Source: Tetradesmus obliquus
Taxonomy: Eukaryota; Chlorophyta; Chlorophyceae; Sphaeropleales; Scenedesmaceae
Assembly (NCBI GenBank): GCA_030272155.1
Contig: CP126197.1
Location: 372,001-436,000, forward strand
DNA: 64,000 bases
Direction: 5' to 3'
Shown here: piece by piece, positions 58,724 through 64,000 of the stretch
How positions within the stretch are numbered: position 1 is the stretch's first letter
Layout: every line of letters begins with the position of its first letter
Made by a program: the position numbers and the translations under genes
Notes under the pieces: model-generated
What the model saw: only the letters and a program-made list of their open reading frames with translations
The model's database searches: none
Told to the model about the DNA's origin: nothing

Positions 58724-61700
58724 TGCAGCAGCACAGGCAGGCAGTTCACATACTCTGGCAATGTCTGAACACTCAACAATGATCAAGCAGCACACGCGCT
58801 ACCGCTGGTTCATCTGCCTGACCTTCCAGTGCTTGATGTGCACATCAGCATGTGCATTACGCGCAAAAGCGCGCTGGCCTGTCACGTGTGCAGCTCTCAG
58901 GCAAGCATGTAGCAGCTCGAACGGCGCCTGGCATCAGGGCTCTGGACACTTCAGGTAACGGACCGCTGGAAGATGCCAGCTAAAAGTTTTGTTGACTGTT
59001 TCCCCTGGGAAAGATAGCTCTGAAAACGGTGATGCAAGGCTAAAACATCACGCACCAGCTTGGGCACGTCGTCAGCTCGTGGCTCGCAGCGCTCCCCCAG
59101 CACTGTGCTGATCTCCGCCAGCGCCTTGGCCTCCACCTCGGGGTGGGTGGAGATGTAGTACAGCGCCCACGCCAGCGTAGCAGCAGTGGTCTCGTGGCCT
59201 GCAGCACAGCACAGATGGACAAGCACCGCGGGACTTCAGGACATCATCGTGTGCGTTGTTGACATGTGAATGAGGTGCAGGCGGAGCTGTTACATGTGAT
59301 GGTAGCGCCACTTCCTTTGTGTTACTCCGCAGCCGCATAATGTTTTGCTGCTCAGATGCCAACACTACCACGCAGCAAACCACAAAACACAACAAGCTGC
59401 ACATCATGCCTGGCAACACACGTCTGCCGCTGCGGCACCGCATCTGCTGCTGCAGTGTTTCCCAGCCACGCACCCGCGATCATGAGGTTCATGACCTGGC
59501 CGTAAATGTTCTGCAGCCGCACGTAGTCCCCGGTGGAGGGGCTCACATCGTGCAACATGGCACTCAGCACAGACTGGGGGCCGCCAATCTCGCCCTGCAA
59601 CGGTTAAGCAAGTGTTTAGGAGCAACAGAGGTGTCTAGAGCGCAACAAACAAGACCGCTGCCTTGCAGTGAAATTCTTGTCGAGCAAGTGTGTATGCAAA
59701 GCAGTGCTGTTGGTTGTGTGTTTGAAAATGCAGCAGTAGGCTTGCCAGCAGCGCAGCCATGGCGACAACAGCACGTCTGCCTGCCGCAGGGACGGCACAG
59801 CACAGGGCTGTGCGCAGCACCAACATCCACCACACAACTGCAAGATCAGCAGCTGAACAACCAGATTATTTGGTGTGCCGACTAATCACCTTGCGTGTGC
59901 GCTCCAGCAGCTCGCTGACCACGTCGTGGCTGGCCTGCAGCGCAGATGCCTTCTTCTTGGCCAGAGCAGCAGCGCCATCAAAGAAGGGGTTCCACGCCGC
60001 CAGGGAGCCAAACTCGGACTCAACGGTGGCCCTGGTGGTGCGGGTGGCAGCGGCAAGATGCTAGGTGAGGGGGCAAACACACACACACACACACACATGT
60101 GAACACACATGTGACTTCAGGTAACATGTTCAACAGGAAGACCATGCAGCATGTGTTTCCTGCAGCGTGCACAGCCACACGTCAGTGCATGCGGCAATTG
60201 AGAAACTTGATGATCAGGTGCGGCGTGGTACCATAAGACAGGAGTCCAGCTGAGAGGATTGCTGGCTGCACAGCTGCCCAGCGCCGACTCCAGGCAGCAT
60301 CTCCAGATCAGACCGAAAGCAAAACCAATTAAAAACCGGCCACATTGCCGCACACGCAGCAGCTCACCTGCCCAGCGCCGACTTGAGGCAGAAACGGAAG
60401 GCGTCGATGAACTTGTGCAGCGGCTGGCCCGCAGCCTTGGCCTCCACGTTGCCCATGTCCTGGCGCAGCAGCAGCAGCAGCAGCAGCAGCAGCACTTACA
60501 ATCGGCAGTTGCGCCAGCAGCAGCAGGCCGTCATGCATGCATACACACCACCTGCATGCATGCACCCCAAGTGTCACTGTAAATCACCATGAGCAGCAGC
60601 AGCAGCAGCAGCGCCAGCCCAGCCGTCTCACCATGCCCATGGCCGCCTTGACCACCGCGTCAGCCGTCATGCATGTCAGCCAGTCGCTGACGCCCTCAAT
60701 GGTGCCGCCCTGAGGCATCTGCGCCCACGCCGCCACAAAGCTGCGCGTCTTGTCCAGCAGCACCTGCCAGCAGCAGCAGTAGCGGCAGTAGCAGGGGCAA
60801 GGGCCATGGGCACATGCACATGTTGACTGCGCGTGGGAACTGTGCCACGCATTGGGCGCATCACAAACTAGCAGCGTCAGAGCTCGCAGAGAGCAAGCCG
60901 AGCTGTACCATACAGCACAACGGCGTGCACGGATACACTCAGCACTGTGCTATGTGTTTGCACCGGTGTGCACACTCCACTTCTTGTCTTGTGCTCACCC
61001 CGAAGTAGTTCTTGATGCGTATCTGGTTGAAGGCGCGTGGCAGCAGGCCGTGTGCCACCTGCCAGTCCTTGTCCAGGGTGCTGCTGGTGAACAGGCCGTT
61101 GCCTGGCAGCAGCAGCAGCAGCACAAAGAACGTGTCACGCCGAGGTGATGTTTTCGCTGCTTCAGCTCAAACGATTGTACATACAGGCCCATGAGTGGCC
61201 GCAGGACATGCGGTGCTGGTGCACAGAAAGCCCCCCAGCATGGCACGGCGCCCAGACATCAGCAAACACTCACAGACCAAGCAAGAGCCTGCACCATTGC
61301 ACTGATGAGCTGCAGCAGCACGGCTGCTGATGCTGGCTTGTCACTGCCTGCTGCTGCCTGTAATCCACCACCGGAATGCTGCTGCATGCCCATCCCCATC
61401 GCTGCTGCCGCTGCCGCTGCTGCTGCTGCCGCTGCCGTGTCGAGCAGTCGCCCTCACCTGCCACCGCCTGCAGGCTCCGCTCAGCCTTCCTGCGGCCCCA
61501 CAGCTGCACACAGACAGCAGCAAGCAGCAGGAGGTATTAGCATGAGGCACAGCCCCAGTGAGTGCCCACATGCAGGCTGTGCTGCTGGCATGTTGCAGCG
61601 ACCATTGCTTCTGCACGCCTCATCTGTGCCGCTAGCAAAACAGGTTCGTAATTTGAGAAAAAAAATGTGTGATGTCCTGGTTGTGTTATAACATAGTTCA

Positions 61701-62150
61701 AAACCAATCAATAGTCACCTTTGGGAAGTCCTCCTGGCGCGCCAGCAGCTCTGCCACCACCTCAGGGTCACACGTGGCAACAGCATAGTCCAGCAGGCCG
61801 GGCTGCACGTCCTGCCAAAACAAAGTGACCACAGCAGAGTGAAGACATTGCAGCGGCAGAAGAGGGCCACCAGGAAAAGGGTCGGGGCTGACAGCGCAGA
61901 GCAGCATGCCATGATCACTCTGCAGGTGCTGGCTGCATGCCTTGGCATGAGGCATTTGCAGGCACTGCAGGCAAAGTGTGGAGCTGTGACGGCACTGCAC
62001 ATGAACTCACAGCCTATCAGGCTGACAAGAGTTAAAAAAAATTTGGGCCTCAAGAGTGTGCCAGCTGCGCCCGTGACCCTGCCCTGCCCAGTGAGCTGCG
62101 TCCTGCCAAGTGCTGCCAGCACCACCAGCACTGAGCTGCTCCCTCCTAGC

Positions 62151-62187
<37 letters not shown>

Positions 62188-62868
62188 CATCTGTATACTG
62201 CCCGCGGCCCACCTCGAGCACCTCCCCTTCAGGCCCATTTGAGCCCGGCAGCAGCAACAGCACTGTGCAGCGCTATGTTCACCTTCTGCTGCTGCTGCTG
62301 CTGCTGGCATCCATGCAGTGAGCTCACCTTGAGCACCTCCCCATCAGGCCCACCCGAGTGTGGCAGCACGATGAGCACCGTGTCGCCCCACACAGCACGC
62401 TTCTCAGGCGCAAACACGTTGGCCGCAAAGTTGTATGCGGGGTGACCCCGCCCGCCCTGCTTGTACAGCAGGAAGCTGCCTACCAGTGGCAGCGGCTTGG
62501 GCCCTGGTCAAACACGGTCAACCACAGCATAACATGTTACTACTTGTCACTTTGTGCTGTCATATTTCATCACGCGCTGCCGCCCAGCACTGGAGTCCAA
62601 AGAGATGCTGCGCAAAAGGCTGCATGCAGCATCGTGCATGGTCCGTCAAACTTTCCAAGCTACGGTCAAGCAGATAATATCACCTGCAGGAATAGGCAGC
62701 AGCTTTGGGGCCTGCTGTGCTGTGCTGCTGAGCGGCTGGCTGTCTGCAGTGGCCAGCAGCAGCAGCACGCCTGACACGCGCAGCGCGGGGCTGGCCAGGG
62801 CTGCTGCCAGCTCAGCTGAGCTGCTCAACTCAGGCCTGCCCTCAGCCTGAGGAAGCATAGACACACAT

Positions 62869-62903
<35 letters not shown>

Positions 62904-63700
62904 GCTCAGTCGGATGGGGTGGAGTGTTGAACAGAAAGAAGCACATGCCTGTGGAGGTTGTCTGATGAAGTTTTAGTGGTCATCCAGGAAAGGCAGTCTT
63001 GCAGGTGTCAGGGGTGGGGCAAGGATGTTTGCAGTCGGTTGCAGCGGTTGGCTGGTGCAGGCGAGACAGCTGCACATGGGATGCATGTGACAGCAATACA
63101 TCATGAAAGTAGGTGGCCACTGCACCCAAACGGCTGCAAAAACCTTTGAAGCAGCAGGCGTGGTGGTGGTGGGCACCACACTGCTGCTAATTAGGCAAAC
63201 CCTGACAAGCAGGTGCTGCAGGTGCTGCTGCAAACTGGTGCTGTTATGGACTGTAAGGAGAGCAGTTGAAGCAAGCTTACTAAAGGCCACACATGCATCA
63301 CTCTTGAGCAATGGTTTGGCCATACAGTAGCGAACACAGCAAGCAAAGCAAGCAGCAGCTGATGCATGACAGGTGAGTGGGTAGTGACTCTGCTACTGCA
63401 TGCTACTGCTCCAAGGCACTATCGCTAGTGCCTCATGCCTGCCTCCCGCAGCCACCAACACACCTGCTCAACGAACAGCCTGCAATCTTCTATGTGCAGC
63501 TTTTCCTCCACTTGGCCCTTCAGCTCGTCGATGCTTTCGCACTTGCCCAGGTGGATGCCATTTTTGCTGCCATCCAGGAACACCACCACCCCTTGCTCAC
63601 ACGTAATCTTGTTTGTGTACACATATGCAGCTGCTCCTGCTGCCGTGGCAGCAAGAGCTGCACCGGCCAGCAGGCCGGTCTTGCCTTCAGGTAGTTGCAT
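50423..63700 (-). CDS. Self-sufficient cytochrome P450 fused to P450 reductase (CYP102/CYP505-like) with a novel N-terminus
   Basis: Exons: 63700-63464, 62846-62684, 62503-62328, 61811-61719, 61503-61458, 61102-60999, 60763-60632, 60459-60368, 60031-59890, 59594-59474, 59198-59056, 58683-58590, 58119-57994, 57632-57500, 57050-56927, 56752-56581, 56208-55987, 55809-55691, 55508-55355, 55186-55062, 54735-54561, 53702-53464, 53111-53008, 52699-52473, 52111-51903, 50653-50423. All join in frame: 1300 residues. Residues 10-29 form a membrane-anchor-like segment; 35-125 a compact unknown domain. P450 from 134: NGLFTSSTLDKDW, I-helix AGHETTAA, K-helix EALRLHP, NPERFMPG, heme motif FGVRACIG (Cys about 577). 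FMN domain: LILYGSNTG, STYNGTPPDNA, FGVGNSQWA. FAD/NADPH half: YYSISSSP, TGVAPMMGF, VYVCGDARRMAPDV, and C-terminal aromatic DVWAG. Relatives hydroxylate fatty acids; substrate here is inferred. Confidence 0.92.
50651..51090 (-). repeat. Tandem array copying the exon 26 start of the P450 fusion gene
   Basis: The acceptor and start of exon 26 (plus-strand GGATGAGGTCCTGCACGTACACCTGCAGG) occur at 50651 (real), 50762, 50876 and 50988, spacings of 111, 114 and 112 bp. A truncated fifth copy (about 51061-51090) fuses directly into the exon 25 array. The units also contain GTAACAGAGAAAGTAAC intron sequence and are about 95% alike. Confidence 0.95.
51090..51780 (-). repeat. Three extra copies of the exon 25 end with donor, P450 fusion gene
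   Basis: The end of exon 25 (coding ELEGYVKSGVLAGLHVAFS and GASK, then donor) at 51895 recurs at 51682, 51470 and 51243, spacings of 213, 212 and 227 bp. Most copies keep an open frame over the exon part and share intron sequence too. Confidence 0.95.
52165..52346 (-). repeat. Two extra copies of the exon 25 start, P450 fusion gene
   Basis: The acceptor plus start of exon 25 (coding TGVAPMMGFLQE) at 52111 recurs at 52223 and about 52342, spacings of 112 and 119 bp. These copies duplicate the NADPH-binding motif segment. Confidence 0.9.
53285..53335 (-). repeat. Copy of the exon 22 end with donor, P450 fusion gene
   Basis: CTCTCCTTGTA.CCCTCCTCTGTGGCCAGCTGCC repeats the exon 22 end; junctions at 53464 and 53298, 166 bp apart. 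Confidence 0.85.
53790..54352 (-). repeat. Array of five extra copies of the exon 22 start, P450 fusion gene
   Basis: The acceptor and start of exon 22 (coding GSERVEWRANIEGGSGSA) at 53702 recurs with acceptor segments at 53822, 53953, 54088, 54222 and 54343, spacings of 121, 131, 135, 134 and 121 bp. Each unit includes intron sequence with GTGAGGCA and AGCAGGCAGGAGGAGTG. Most copies keep the acceptor AG and a short open frame. Only 53702 leads into the full exon. Confidence 0.95.
54790..54850 (-). repeat. Copy of the exon 21 start, P450 fusion gene
   Basis: GCGGCTGGCGCCGGGGCCCTGCAGCTC.CGGTTCTC.AGCACCTGCAG is repeated; exon-like start at 54839 against 54735, 104 bp. A CAG tract follows each copy, so the CTG-type acceptor tract was duplicated with it. 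Confidence 0.9.
57121..57185 (-). repeat. Copy of the exon 15 start, P450 fusion gene
   Basis: The acceptor and start coding FRVPEGFARPLPS at 57050 recurs at 57179, 129 bp apart. Either could splice from exon 14; the 57050 copy continues into the conserved reading frame. Confidence 0.85.
57790..57970 (-). repeat. Two extra copies of the exon 13 end, P450 fusion gene
   Basis: The exon 13 end (GGCATGAAGCGCTC and donor) at 57994 recurs at 57905 and about 57799, together with an AGCTGGTCACTCAAA intron segment. Confidence 0.85.
58360..58540 (-). repeat. Two extra copies of the exon 12 end, P450 fusion gene
   Basis: GCTCACCCTTGAGTG.GGTGTC.GC.TACAC (donor and exon end at 58590) recurs at 58497 (93 bp), and a more diverged copy lies at about 58364-58395. 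Confidence 0.8.
58688..58724. repeat. CAG tract before the exon 12 acceptor, P450 fusion gene
   Basis: On the transcribed strand (CTG)n lies directly upstream of the acceptor of exon 12 (58683). Confidence 0.9.
60074..60097. repeat. (AC)n dinucleotide tract
   Basis: About 11 AC units in intron 8 of the P450 fusion gene, followed by an ATGTG/CACAT inverted motif. Confidence 0.9.
60270..60300 (-). repeat. Copy of the exon 8 end, P450 fusion gene
   Basis: CTGCCCAGCGCCGACT..AGGCAG repeats the exon 8 end at 60368, 94 bp apart; the donor itself is altered. Confidence 0.75.
60462..60495. repeat. CAG tract before the exon 8 acceptor, P450 fusion gene
   Basis: On the transcribed strand (CTG)n lies directly upstream of the acceptor of exon 8 (60459). 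Confidence 0.9.
62190..62275 (-). repeat. Copy of the exon 3 end, P450 fusion gene
   Basis: CACCT.GAGCACCTCCCC.TCAGGCCCA repeats the exon 3 end; junctions at 62328 and 62213, 115 bp. A CTG tract lies just left of each copy, so the unit includes it. Confidence 0.85.
62869..62902. repeat. CAG tract upstream of exon 2, P450 fusion gene
   Basis: About 11 CAG units (sense CTG) 23 bases upstream of the exon 2 acceptor. Confidence 0.9.
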
Positions 63701-64000
63701 ATCTAAACGCTAGCACACTGTCTGGGATCCTGTTGCTGCTGTAGGATCCCGCTCAATGGGCGAGTGAGGAGCTCGGTCCGTCGATGTGATGATGCCAACG
63801 GGTCGCACACCTCACGGGGCAGCAGACACCCAGTCCAGTCACTTTTCTGCGGTGTGATTTGCTGCAAGTTTGCTGCGAACTCTTGAAACGTGGCGCATAT
63901 TCCTCGAAGAGACTAACTAGTATTTTCGGCGCCATCGGCGATCACACCTCCCCGTGGTCTCGCGTGAGCATGCCGCAACTTCCAACCTGAAGATATGTCA
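63701..64000. promoter_or_regulatory. 5' flank of the P450 fusion gene at the window's right end
   Basis: Presumed 5' UTR and promoter. A 60-codon minus-strand frame starting at 63935 (MAPKILVSLFEEYAP) ends at 63753 before the P450 start; it could be an upstream open reading frame or part of another transcript, but I cannot support either. Confidence 0.35.

Overview
The window looks like nuclear DNA of a green alga (Chlorophyta, perhaps Chlorophyceae). Genes are intron-dense with GT-AG introns, proteins carry Gln, Ala and Ser runs, CAG/CTG trinucleotide tracts are everywhere, TGTAA-type polyadenylation motifs follow several genes, and the proteins are eukaryotic/plant-like (MED20, PIG-C, a plant-type HISN4 with a putative chloroplast transit peptide). 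The taxon is inferred from style, not from a marker gene. Exon boundaries were chosen by hand so that reading frame, splice sites and family conservation agree. Ten models close in frame from start to stop.

Layout, left to right: a partial, unrecognised Ser/Gln-rich helical gene (-, runs off the left end); a secreted Cys-rich protein (+, 2837-3817); an RBM28/Nop4-type nucleolar RNA-binding protein (-, 5141-11519); a large Gln-rich protein with C-terminal modules resembling the hnRNP Q acidic domain (+, 12404-16998); Mediator subunit MED20 (+, 19144-22982); a secreted pectate-lyase-superfamily beta-helix protein (+, 24398-28873); the GPI-anchor enzyme subunit PIG-C/GPI2 (+, 30777-33722); an unrecognised helical-repeat protein (-, 34762-37372); two tandem paralogues of an unrecognised family (+, 37992-38552 and 39966-40577); an ANKRD39-like ankyrin protein (-, 41848-43260); bifunctional imidazole glycerol phosphate synthase HISN4/HIS7 (+, 43685-48961); and a 26-exon self-sufficient cytochrome P450 fused to a P450 reductase, CYP102/CYP505-like, with an extra N-terminal region (-, 50423-63700). 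Genes sit largely in divergent and convergent pairs. They do not form a pathway cluster; each acts in its own process.

The most unusual signal is genomic. Nearly every multi-exon gene carries extra, diverged direct copies of its own exon edges (the end of an exon plus its donor, the acceptor plus the start of an exon, or the stop-codon end) in the adjacent intron or 3' flank. The spacing is usually about 90-135 bp or about twice that, and some edges are present 3 to 6 times. One exon also has an inverted copy flanked by 16-bp direct repeats. Separately, CTG tracts on the sense strand lie directly against many 3' splice sites. I regard the exon-edge duplication pattern as the candidate undescribed phenomenon. 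The P450 fusion with its N-terminal extension is the most interesting single protein.
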